Positions 7,023 to 15,095 of a DNA stretch of 47,054 nt are shown here, in pieces. Numbering within the stretch: the stretch's first letter is position 1; every line of letters begins with the position of its first letter. The stretch spans positions 1 through 47,054 of the forward strand of contig NZ_JAHKQA010000034.1 in the NCBI RefSeq assembly GCF_018860705.1. The letters are read 5' to 3'. This DNA comes from Citreicella sp. C3M06 (GTDB lineage: Bacteria > Pseudomonadota > Alphaproteobacteria > Rhodobacterales > Rhodobacteraceae). Both the position numbers and the translations under genes were made by a program. The notes under the pieces were generated by a model that searched no databases, had not been told where the DNA came from, and was given only the letters and a program-made list of their open reading frames with translations.

Positions 7023-7964
7023 ATGGACACCGTACTTGACGCACCCGTAAAGACCTTTCTTCAGGTCACGGAATTCTGGGTTCCCGAAGGGGACCGGCTG
7101 GTGCTTGCCACCGGCAATTACGGCGGGCTTGCCGCCTTTGAGGACGCCACCCGCGCCATCAGCTTCGCCAAGGGCGAAGGCCTGCCGGGCAAGGCATGGG
7201 CCGAACAGCGCCCCATCGTCCTCAAGGGCTTCGACGGCTCGTATTTCAAGCGCACCGAGGCCGCCGCCGAGGCTGGCCTGACCAGCGCCGTCGCCATCCC
7301 GGTGTTTGACGGCGATGCCCTCAGGGCGGTGCTGGTGGTGCTGTGCGGCGATGATGACGCCCGCATCGGCGCGATTGAGGTCTGGTCGGAACTCGACGGG
7401 CTGATGATGCTGGACGATGGCTATTACGGCGCCGCCAAACATTTCGAATGGGTCAGCCAGCACACGCATTTCCCACGCGGTCAGGGCCTTCCGGGCGGCG
7501 TGTGGTCGGCCTCCACCCCGATGCTGTTCCGCGAACTGGGCTCTGGCTATCGCTTCATCCGCGCCGACAGCGCTGGCAAGGCCGGGCTGACCACCGGGCT
7601 GGGCCTGCCGATCCCGGTGCCGCATGACCGCCAGTTCGTGCTGACGCTGCTGTCGGCGCGCGGCACCCCCATCGCGCGCCGCTTTGAAATCTGGGACGCG
7701 CGCCCCGAAAAGGTCGGGCACGAGACCGCCGCGATCCTGACCGACGGCATCTGCGAGCGCGACGGCCCGCTGTGGACCGACGACAACGACACCTCCCCGC
7801 GCCGTGTCACCGCCAATCAGGGCAATATCGGCAAGGTGCTGGCCTCTGGCCTGCCGGTGATCGTCTCTGGTGCCCCCACCCTGACCGAAGGCTACGGCTC
7901 GATGGTCGCCCTGCCCATCTACCAGCACGGTGCCATCGCGCATATCGTGTCCTGGTACGTCTGA
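7023..7964 (+). CDS. protein of three GAF-like repeats in the nitrate operon
   Basis: The 313-residue soluble protein appears to be three tandem copies of one unit of about 100 residues. Copies 1 and 2 align by eye: (E)FW/EVW near their start, GNYGGLAAFE versus DGYYGAAKHFE, GEGLPGKAW versus GQGLPGGVW, AGLTSAVAIPV versus AGLTTGLGLPI. Copy 3 (from RFEIWDARPE) is more diverged but keeps an NIGKVLASGLPVIV segment and GSMVALPIYQ. This is the GAF small-molecule-binding pattern. No kinase, DNA-binding or cyclase domain is attached. It lies between the transporter and nirB (12 bases before nirB), so a sensor or accessory role in nitrate/nitrite assimilation is inferred; the ligand is unknown. Confidence 0.8.
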   Translation: MDTVLDAPVKTFLQVTEFWVPEGDRLVLATGNYGGLAAFEDATRAISFAKGEGLPGKAWAEQRPIVLKGFDGSYFKRTEAAAEAGLTSAVAIPVFDGDALRAVLVVLCGDDDARIGAIEVWSELDGLMMLDDGYYGAAKHFEWVSQHTHFPRGQGLPGGVWSASTPMLFRELGSGYRFIRADSAGKAGLTTGLGLPIPVPHDRQFVLTLLSARGTPIARRFEIWDARPEKVGHETAAILTDGICERDGPLWTDDNDTSPRRVTANQGNIGKVLASGLPVIVSGAPTLTEGYGSMVALPIYQHGAIAHIVSWYV

Positions 7965-7975
7965 GGAGCTGACCC

Positions 7976-10408
7976 ATGCAGAAACTCGTCGTCATCGGAG
8001 CGGGCATGGCCTCTGGCCGCCTGCTCGAACAGCTGATCGAGGCGGACGCGACCGCCTATGACATCACCCTGTTCAACGCCGAACCGCGCGGCAACTACAA
8101 CCGCATCATGCTCTCGCCGGTGCTGTCCGGCGAGAAAAGCTACACCGAGATCGTCACCCATGACGATGACTGGTACGCTGCCAACAAGGTGACCACGCGC
8201 TTTGGCGAAAAGGTCATCTCGGTCGATACCGCGCGCAAGGTGGTTGTCGGGGAAAACGGCGACGTGCCCTATGACAAGCTGGTGTTCGGCACCGGGTCTT
8301 CGGCCTTCATCATCCCGCTGCCCGGCCACGATCTGCCCGGCGTGGTGGCGTTTCGCGATCTTGAAGACACCAGCGCCATGACCGAGGCCGCCGCGCGCCC
8401 CGGTGCCAAGGCGGTGGTGATCGGCGGCGGCCTGCTGGGGCTTGAAGCCGCAGCAGCGCTGCGCCTGCGCGGCATGGAGGTTACCGTGCTGCACATCGCC
8501 TCGCACCTGATGGAGCGTCAGCTCGATCCGGCAGCGGGCTACCTGCTGAAAAAGGATCTGGAACGGCGCGGCATCAACGTCATCCTCGAAGCGCAGACCA
8601 AGGAGATCATCGGCAACGGGCGCGCCGAGCAGGTCAACCTTGGCGATGGCACCGAACTGCCCTGCGATATCGTCTGCATGGCCGTGGGCATCCGCCCCGC
8701 CGTCAAGCTGGCGCAGGACAGCGGCATCGCCTGCGGGCGCGCCATCAAGGTCGACGCGCAGATGCGCACGCAAACACCCGACGTTTACGCCGTTGGCGAA
8801 TGCGTTGAATACGATGGCAACCTCTTTGGCCTTGTCGCGCCGCTATACGATCAGGCCAAGGTGCTGGCGAAAACGCTGCTGGGGCAGGACGACAGCTTTG
8901 TCATGCGCGAGCTGAGCACCAAGCTGAAGGTCACAGGCTGCGATCTGTTCTCGGCCGGGGATTTCGCCGATGGCGAGGGCCGCGAAGACATCGTGTTCCG
9001 CGACCCGGCGCGCGGTGTCTACAAGCGCCTCGTGATCGAAAATGATCGCCTGATCGGCGCGGTGATGTATGGCGACACCGCCGATGGCAACTGGTTCTTC
9101 GGCCTGATCAAGGACGGCACCGACATTGCCGACATGCGCGAGACGCTGATTTTCGGACCGTCCTATCAGGGGGGTGCCCAGGCGGACCCTCTGTCAGCCG
9201 TTGCAGTATTGCCGCCTGAGGCAGAGATTTGCGGCTGCAACGGCGTATGCAAGGGCGACATCGTCAAGGCGATCGAAGGCGGCGCGGCCGACCTTGGCGC
9301 GATCCGCGCCACCACCAAGGCCTCGGCCTCCTGCGGCACCTGCACCGGGCTGGTGGAACAGGTGCTGTCGGTGACGCTGGGCGATGATTTCGTGCTGCCG
9401 ACCGCGCAGCCGATCTGCGGGTGCTGCGATCTGACCCACGAAGACGTGCGCCGCCTGATCAAAACCAAAGAGCTGAAAAGCCAAGAAGCGGTCTGGCAGG
9501 AACTGGGCTGGAAAACCCGCAATGGTTGTCATTCCTGCCGCCCGGCGGTGAATTTCTACCTGCTGGCTGACTGGCCGCTCGATTACAAGGACGACCCGCA
9601 AAGCCGTTTCGTCAACGAGCGCAACCACGCCAACATCCAGAAGGACGGCACCTATTCGGTGATGCCGCGCATGTGGGGCGGCATGACCACGCCGCAGGAA
9701 CTGATCGCCATCGCCCAGGCCGCCGAGAAATACGGCGCCACGGTCAAGGTGACGGGCGGCATGCGCATCGACCTTCTGGGCATCCAGAAAGAAGACCTGC
9801 CGGCGATCTGGCACGATCTCAATCAGGCGGGCATGGTGTCGGGCCACGCCTATACCAAAGGTCTGCGCACGGTGAAGACCTGCGTTGGCAAGGACTGGTG
9901 CCGCTTTGGCACGCAGGACAGCACCGGCCTTGGCATCAAGCTTGAGAAAAAGCTTTGGGCGTCGTGGACGCCGCACAAGGTCAAGCTGGGGGTGTCGGGC
10001 TGCCCGCGCAACTGCGCCGAGGCCACCTGCAAGGACATCGGCGTGATCTGCGTCGACAGCGGCTATCAGCTTAGCGTCGCGGGGGCGGCTGGCATGGATG
10101 TCAAGGAAACCGAACGGCTGGTGGATCTGACGACCGAGGACGAGGTGATCGAATGGACCTCGGCCTTTGTGCAGCTGTACCGCGAGAACGCCAAATACCT
10201 TGATCGGGCCTACAAGTGGGTCGCCAAGGTGGGCCTTGACTGGGTGAAGGAAACCCTCGCCGATCCGGCCACCCGCAAGGCGCTGGTCGAACGGTTCGAC
10301 ATCTCGCAAAGCGTCTACCAGCATGACCCGTGGGCGGAACGCGCCGTGCCGTCCGAAGCGGTGAAATTTCAACCCATGGCGGATCTCACCCAGGAGGCAG
10401 CAGAATGA
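7976..10408 (+). CDS. nirB: assimilatory nitrite reductase [NAD(P)H], large subunit
   Basis: The 810-residue enzyme reduces nitrite to ammonium with NAD(P)H. Domains in order: FAD-binding Rossmann fold (VIGAGMASG, 6-14), NAD(P)-binding fold (VVIGGGLLG, 147-155), two BFD-like [2Fe-2S] segments (C419, C421, C453, C456 and C481, C483/484, C518, C521), then the ferredoxin-like and siroheme domain. The four siroheme/[4Fe-4S] ligands are present as C636-x5-C642 and C676-x3-C680. Length is typical of the family. AGGAG precedes the ATG. Its TGA overlaps the nirD ATG. In Paracoccus the equivalent NasB also supplies electrons to the nitrate reductase. No siroheme-synthesis gene accompanies it here. Confidence 0.96.
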   Translation: MQKLVVIGAGMASGRLLEQLIEADATAYDITLFNAEPRGNYNRIMLSPVLSGEKSYTEIVTHDDDWYAANKVTTRFGEKVISVDTARKVVVGENGDVPYDKLVFGTGSSAFIIPLPGHDLPGVVAFRDLEDTSAMTEAAARPGAKAVVIGGGLLGLEAAAALRLRGMEVTVLHIASHLMERQLDPAAGYLLKKDLERRGINVILEAQTKEIIGNGRAEQVNLGDGTELPCDIVCMAVGIRPAVKLAQDSGIACGRAIKVDAQMRTQTPDVYAVGECVEYDGNLFGLVAPLYDQAKVLAKTLLGQDDSFVMRELSTKLKVTGCDLFSAGDFADGEGREDIVFRDPARGVYKRLVIENDRLIGAVMYGDTADGNWFFGLIKDGTDIADMRETLIFGPSYQGGAQADPLSAVAVLPPEAEICGCNGVCKGDIVKAIEGGAADLGAIRATTKASASCGTCTGLVEQVLSVTLGDDFVLPTAQPICGCCDLTHEDVRRLIKTKELKSQEAVWQELGWKTRNGCHSCRPAVNFYLLADWPLDYKDDPQSRFVNERNHANIQKDGTYSVMPRMWGGMTTPQELIAIAQAAEKYGATVKVTGGMRIDLLGIQKEDLPAIWHDLNQAGMVSGHAYTKGLRTVKTCVGKDWCRFGTQDSTGLGIKLEKKLWASWTPHKVKLGVSGCPRNCAEATCKDIGVICVDSGYQLSVAGAAGMDVKETERLVDLTTEDEVIEWTSAFVQLYRENAKYLDRAYKWVAKVGLDWVKETLADPATRKALVERFDISQSVYQHDPWAERAVPSEAVKFQPMADLTQEAAE

Positions 10409-10737
10409 ACTGGATCGACATCGGACATATCGACGACGTGCCCCTGCGCGGCGCGCGGCAGGTCAAGACCAAGGTCGGCTGTCTTGCGGTGTTCCGCACC
10501 GCCGAGGACGAGGTGTTTGCCGTCACCAATGCCTGCCCTCACAAGGGCGGCCCGCTGAGCGAGGGCATCGTGCACGGCACCTCTGTCACCTGCCCGCTGC
10601 ACAACACCATCTTCGAGCTGAGCACCGGCAAGTCGCATGGGGTGGATGCCTATACCATCGACACCTACCCGGTGCGCATCGACGGCGATCGCATCCTGCT
10701 GAACGGCGATGCCATCGCCCAGCGGAGTGCCGCCTGA
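10405..10737 (+). CDS. nirD: nitrite reductase small subunit, Rieske-type (NirD / NasG)
   Basis: The 110-residue protein is a Rieske-fold NirD. Unlike the enterobacterial NirD, it keeps a complete [2Fe-2S] ligand set: C44-P-H46 and C63-P-L-H66. This matches NasG of Paracoccus denitrificans, a Rieske ferredoxin proposed to pass electrons from NasB to both the nitrite-reducing centre and the nitrate reductase NasC. It overlaps nirB by four bases (ATGA, 10405-10408) and its TGA shares one base with the next ATG, so three genes are tightly coupled. GGAGG precedes its start. Confidence 0.93.
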   Translation: MNWIDIGHIDDVPLRGARQVKTKVGCLAVFRTAEDEVFAVTNACPHKGGPLSEGIVHGTSVTCPLHNTIFELSTGKSHGVDAYTIDTYPVRIDGDRILLNGDAIAQRSAA

Positions 10738-13367
10738 TGGCCGATCAGAGCTTTCCCGAGATCCGCTCGACCTGCCCCTATTGCGGTGTCGGGTGCGGCC
10801 TGCGGCTGCGGGCCGACGGAGCGGGCGGGCTGGAGGTGCGGGGCGACCCGGACCACCCGGCCAATTACGGAAAGCTCTGCTCCAAGGGCTCTGCCCTTGG
10901 CGAAACACTGGGGATGGAGGGCCGCCTGCTCTCCCCCCGCATTCACGGGCAGGATGCCAGCTGGGACGAGGCGCTCGATCTGGTCGCGGACCGCTTTCGC
11001 GAAACGGTGGCGCAGCACGGGCCGGACAGCGTGGCGTTCTACGTCTCGGGGCAATTGCTGAGCGAGGATTACTACGTCGCCAACAAGCTGATGAAGGGCT
11101 ACATCGGCGGCGCCAACATCGACACCAATTCGCGGCTGTGCATGGCGTCTTCGGTGGCGGGGCACAAGCGGGCCTTTGGCAGCGATACCGTGCCGGGCAC
11201 CTATGAAGACCTCGAAGAGGCGGATCTGGTGGTGCTGGTGGGCTCCAACCTCGCGTGGTGCCATCCGGTGCTGTACCAGCGCATCCTTGCGGCGCGCAAG
11301 AAGACCGGAGCGAAGCTGGTGGTGATCGACCCGCGCCGCACCGCGTCCTGCGATGGCGCCGACATGCATCTGGCGCTGAAGGCGGGCAGCGATGTGGCGC
11401 TGTTCAACGGGCTGCTGGGGGCGATCGAGGCTGCGGGCGCGGTGGATAACGAATTCGCCGCCCATGTCACCGGCCTGGCCGATGCCATCGCCGCCGCCGC
11501 GCAAGATGACGACGCGGTGACCGGACTGCCGCGCGCCGAGCTGGAGGCGTTCTACAAGCTGTGGATCGGCACGCAAAAGGTTGTCACCGTCTACAGCCAG
11601 GGCGTCAACCAAAGCACGTCTGGCACCGACAAGGTGAATGCGATCCTCAATTGCCACCTTGCCACCGGGCGCATCGGCACGCCGGGCACCGGGCCGTTTT
11701 CGGTGACCGGCCAGCCCAACGCCATGGGCGGGCGCGAGGTTGGCGGGCTGGCCAATATGCTTGCCTGTCATCTCGATCTGGAAAACGCCGATCACCGCGC
11801 CGCCGTGCATGATTTCTGGGACAGCCCCGCCATCGCCGATGCTCCCGGCAAGAAGGCGGTCGAGATGTTTGAGGCGGTGGGCGACGGGCGCATCAAGGCG
11901 CTGTGGATCATCCACACCAACCCCGCCGTCACCATGCCCGATGCCGATGCGGTGCGCGATGCCATCGCGGGCTGCGATTTCGTCGTGGTGTCCGACATCA
12001 CCGCGCAGACCGATACGGCGCGGCTGGCGCATGTTCTGCTGCCCGCCACCGCATGGGGCGAAAAAGACGGCACCGTCACCAATTCGGATCGCACCATCAG
12101 CCGCCAGCGCGCCGCCCTGCCCGCCCCCGGCGACACACGCCCCGACTGGCAGATCCTTGCGCAGGTCGGTCGCCGCATGGGCTATGCCAGAGGCTTCGAT
12201 TACGCCTCGCCCGCCGAGATCTTTCGCGAATACGCGGCGCTGTCGGGCATCGCGGGCAAGCTGGGCCGCGATTTCGACATTTCCGCCAAGGCCGACCTGA
12301 GCGACAGCGACTATGCCGCGATGGCCCCGTTTCGCTGGCCCGCCAGCGCGAACCGGACCGGCGGGCGCTTCTTTGCCGACGGGCAGTTCTATCACGCGGG
12401 CGGCAAGGCCCGGATGATCCCGGTGCGCCACCGCGCGCCTGCCTCGGTTCCCACGCAGGACCGCCCGTTTCGCTTCAACACCGGGAGGATCCGCGATCAG
12501 TGGCACACCATGACCCGCACCGCCCGCGCACCGCGCCTTGCGGCGCATCTGGCCGAACCCTTCCTTGAAATCCATCCCGATGACGCCGCGCGCCTTGGCA
12601 TTGCCCCCGCCGATCTGGTGCAGCTTGACAGCCCGCAGGGCCGCGCCATCTTGCGCGCAAGGCTGACCGATGCGGTGCACCGGGGCGATGTCTTTGCCCC
12701 CATGCACTGGACCGGCGAGACCGCCCCCGCCGCCCGCGTCGATGCGCTGGTTGCGCCCAACACCGACCCGGTGTCAGGGCAGCCCGAAAGCAAGGCCAGC
12801 GTTGTTTCAGTGGCCAAATTCACCCCCGCATGGTACGGTTTCGCCGTGTCGAGCAGCGATTTCACCCCCGATTGCGCCTATTGGGCGCGCGCGCGCACCC
12901 GTGCCGGGCAGCGCGCCGAACTGGCTGGGCTGAGTGCGCCCGAGGATTGGGAAGGCTATGCCCGCGAACTGTTCGGGCTGCCGGGTGCCGAGGCGCAGGT
13001 CATGCTCGATGCGCGCAAGGGGCGCGCCCGCATCGCCTTTCACCACGACGGCCAGCTTGTCGCCGCGCTGTTTGCCGGCCCCGAGCCGGTGGCGCTGAAA
13101 CGCGATTTCCTCGCCAACCTGCCGGGCACCGAAGCGCCCCATGCGCTGACCGGCCAGCCCCCCGCCGATGCGCCCGACCCCGGCCCGATGGTCTGCGCCT
13201 GTTTCAACGTCGGGCTGAACACCATCCTGCAGGCCATCGAAGAGCAACACCTGCTGAGCGTCGACGCCATCGGCGCGGCGCTCGATGCGGGCAGCAACTG
13301 CGGCTCGTGCCGCCCCGAGCTGGGGGCGATCCTTGCCTCGGCCATCGCAAGGGAAGCGGCTGAATGA
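10737..13367 (+). CDS. nasA: assimilatory nitrate reductase, molybdopterin catalytic subunit
   Basis: The 876-residue cytoplasmic enzyme reduces nitrate to nitrite. The N-terminus carries the [4Fe-4S] motif C13-x2-C16-x3-C20-x27-C48, followed by the molybdopterin oxidoreductase domain (SRLCMASSVAGHKRAFGSD, DPRRTASCDGADMHLALKAG, GQPNAMGGREVGGLANML), the molydop-binding domain (RFNTGRIRDQWHTMTRT), and a C-terminal BFD-like [2Fe-2S] domain (C820, C822, C855, C858). It is the counterpart of Paracoccus NasC or Klebsiella NasA. No dedicated reductase subunit is encoded nearby, consistent with electrons coming through the Rieske protein. The stop overlaps the following start (ATGA). Confidence 0.95.
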   Translation: MADQSFPEIRSTCPYCGVGCGLRLRADGAGGLEVRGDPDHPANYGKLCSKGSALGETLGMEGRLLSPRIHGQDASWDEALDLVADRFRETVAQHGPDSVAFYVSGQLLSEDYYVANKLMKGYIGGANIDTNSRLCMASSVAGHKRAFGSDTVPGTYEDLEEADLVVLVGSNLAWCHPVLYQRILAARKKTGAKLVVIDPRRTASCDGADMHLALKAGSDVALFNGLLGAIEAAGAVDNEFAAHVTGLADAIAAAAQDDDAVTGLPRAELEAFYKLWIGTQKVVTVYSQGVNQSTSGTDKVNAILNCHLATGRIGTPGTGPFSVTGQPNAMGGREVGGLANMLACHLDLENADHRAAVHDFWDSPAIADAPGKKAVEMFEAVGDGRIKALWIIHTNPAVTMPDADAVRDAIAGCDFVVVSDITAQTDTARLAHVLLPATAWGEKDGTVTNSDRTISRQRAALPAPGDTRPDWQILAQVGRRMGYARGFDYASPAEIFREYAALSGIAGKLGRDFDISAKADLSDSDYAAMAPFRWPASANRTGGRFFADGQFYHAGGKARMIPVRHRAPASVPTQDRPFRFNTGRIRDQWHTMTRTARAPRLAAHLAEPFLEIHPDDAARLGIAPADLVQLDSPQGRAILRARLTDAVHRGDVFAPMHWTGETAPAARVDALVAPNTDPVSGQPESKASVVSVAKFTPAWYGFAVSSSDFTPDCAYWARARTRAGQRAELAGLSAPEDWEGYARELFGLPGAEAQVMLDARKGRARIAFHHDGQLVAALFAGPEPVALKRDFLANLPGTEAPHALTGQPPADAPDPGPMVCACFNVGLNTILQAIEEQHLLSVDAIGAALDAGSNCGSCRPELGAILASAIAREAAE

Positions 13368-14338
13368 CGCTGGGCGTGACACTGGGCGCACATGTTCGAA
13401 CCCTTGGGCGCGGCCCCGGGCGGTCGCGGTCGCTGACCCGCGACGAAGCCACCGACGCCATGCGCCTGATGCTGTCGGGCGATGCCGACCCGCATGCCAC
13501 CGGCGCGCTGCTGATGCTGCTGCGCATGAAGGGCGAGACCGCCGACGAGATCGCTGGCTTCGCCGCCGCCGCGCAGGATGCCATGCCAGACATGCCGCGC
13601 CCGGCGCTGGATTGGCCCAGCTATGCCGCGGGGCGCACCCGCGGGTTGCCGTGGTTCCTGCTGTCGGCGCGGCTGGTGGCGGATGCCGGGCATCCGGTGT
13701 TGCTGCATGGCTGGAACGGCGCCGACGGGGCGGTTCGCGCCGGGCTGGCACCGCTGGGCATTGCCGTGGCCGATGACCCGTCCGAGGCGCGCGCGCTGCT
13801 CGCGGCGCGCGGCATCGTCTACCTGCCGCTTGAACGCCTGTCGCCAGCGCTGTTCAGCCTGCTGCGGCTGCGCGACGTGCTGCACCTGCGCTCTTGCGTC
13901 AACACCGTGTGCCGGATGCTCAACCCCGGGCGCGCCAGCCATAGCGTGCAAGGCGTGTTCCACCCGCCCTACCGGCTGCTGCAACAGGACGCCGGGCAGA
14001 TCCTTGGCCTGCAAGGTCTGACGGTGATCAAGGGCGGGGGCGGTGAATTCGAACGCCATCCGTCCAAGGCGATCGAGGGGTTCGGCCTGCGCAATGCGGC
14101 CCCTTGGGAAGAAAGCCTGCCCGCCCTGCGCCCCGATGACACCCGCCGTCTGAACGATGGCGAAACCGATCCGGCGCGGCTTGCGGCGCTGTGGAACGGC
14201 ACCTTGCGCGATGATTTCGCTGAGGCGACGGTCATCGGCACCGCCGCGCTGGCGCTGGCGACGTTGGGCGCGCCAGACCCCGGCACGGCGGCGCGCGCGC
14301 TCTGGGCGGCGCGCAACAGGCTTAGCGAGCAGGTCTGA
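13364..14338 (+). CDS. TrpD2-like glycosyltransferase-family protein
   Basis: The 324-residue protein has the fold of anthranilate phosphoribosyltransferase relatives (TrpD2/YbiB group): an N-terminal helical domain (TRDEATDAMRLMLSGDADPHATGALLMLLRMKGET), VLLHGWNG in the place of the KHGNR loop, LRSCVNTVCRMLNPG, and a glycine-rich KGGGGEFERHP segment. It lacks the canonical GTGGD loop, so tryptophan biosynthesis is unlikely; YbiB/TrpD2 from E. coli binds nucleic acids. It is coupled to the nitrate reductase by ATGA overlap and is the last gene of the operon. Its role in nitrate assimilation is not known to me. The 3' end overlaps the converging racemase gene by 17 bases. Confidence 0.85.
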   Translation: MTLGVTLGAHVRTLGRGPGRSRSLTRDEATDAMRLMLSGDADPHATGALLMLLRMKGETADEIAGFAAAAQDAMPDMPRPALDWPSYAAGRTRGLPWFLLSARLVADAGHPVLLHGWNGADGAVRAGLAPLGIAVADDPSEARALLAARGIVYLPLERLSPALFSLLRLRDVLHLRSCVNTVCRMLNPGRASHSVQGVFHPPYRLLQQDAGQILGLQGLTVIKGGGGEFERHPSKAIEGFGLRNAAPWEESLPALRPDDTRRLNDGETDPARLAALWNGTLRDDFAEATVIGTAALALATLGAPDPGTAARALWAARNRLSEQV

Positions 14339-15056
14339 ACAGCCGTCCCGGCCCGCGCGCCGCCACCCCGGCCAGCTGCGCCATGTGCCAGCCGAGCACG
14401 AGGTTGCTCGACAGCACTGGAATGCCCAGCGCCGCCTCGAGCGGGTCGATCACCTCCAGCGTGCGCAGGTTGGTGCAGGACAGGAACAGCGCCTGCACCG
14501 GGGCGCGCCGCGCCACGTCCTGCGCCGCGCCCATCAGGCTGTGCGGCGAGATCCGCACCACCCGCGATTCCTCGGGGACATCAAAGCTGGCAAACACCGG
14601 CGTGGCGATGCCTTGCGCGCCGAGCACCGCGCGCAGCCGCCCCGACACCTCGGCCAGATAGGGCGATACCAGCCCCAGCCGCGTCACGCCCAGCGCCGCG
14701 CAGGCCGCGATCAGCGCCGTCACCGGATCGGTGACGCGGGTCACATCCGCGCCAGCGCGCAGGCGGTCCGCCACCCGCGCCGGGCCGATCTGCGCCGCAC
14801 CCGAGGTGCAGCCATAGCCCATCGCCGCGAACCGCTTGCCCTGCGGGAACAGCGCCGCTGCGCCAGACAGGTGACGTTCCATCGCGGCGAGGGTTTCGGG
14901 CGTGACCTCGGCCCCAGACGGCACCCGGCTGACCAGCAGCGACGCCTCGGGCGGCAAAAGACGCCGCATGTCGTCTTCGACGCTTTCGTCCGATTGCAGC
15001 ACCACGAGGCCAAGCGCCGTGGGCGGAGGGATCAGGTCATAGGGCAGCGCATCCAT
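14322..15056 (-). CDS. Asp/Glu racemase superfamily protein (maleate isomerase / arylmalonate decarboxylase-like)
   Basis: The 244-residue protein has the two cysteine motifs of the Asp/Glu racemase superfamily: GYGCTSG (Cys83) and FLSCTNLRT (Cys194), with spacing and surrounding sequence most like maleate cis-trans isomerases and arylmalonate decarboxylases. The usual reaction of the group is proton removal and return, or decarboxylation, at a carbon next to a carboxylate. It lies 39 bases downstream of the glucosylglycerol hydrolase gene on the same strand and converges on the nitrate operon. The substrate cannot be read from the sequence. Confidence 0.85.
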   Translation of the reverse strand: MDALPYDLIPPPTALGLVVLQSDESVEDDMRRLLPPEASLLVSRVPSGAEVTPETLAAMERHLSGAAALFPQGKRFAAMGYGCTSGAAQIGPARVADRLRAGADVTRVTDPVTALIAACAALGVTRLGLVSPYLAEVSGRLRAVLGAQGIATPVFASFDVPEESRVVRISPHSLMGAAQDVARRAPVQALFLSCTNLRTLEVIDPLEAALGIPVLSSNLVLGWHMAQLAGVAARGPGRLFRPAR

Positions 15057-15095
15057 GCGCCCAGCAGGGCACGGATGCGCTGCGGCGTCAAAGGT

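Noticed and set aside
10665-12707. 680-codon minus-strand open frame
   Set aside because: It lies entirely over the nitrate reductase gene, which has all family motifs. The product is compositional noise.
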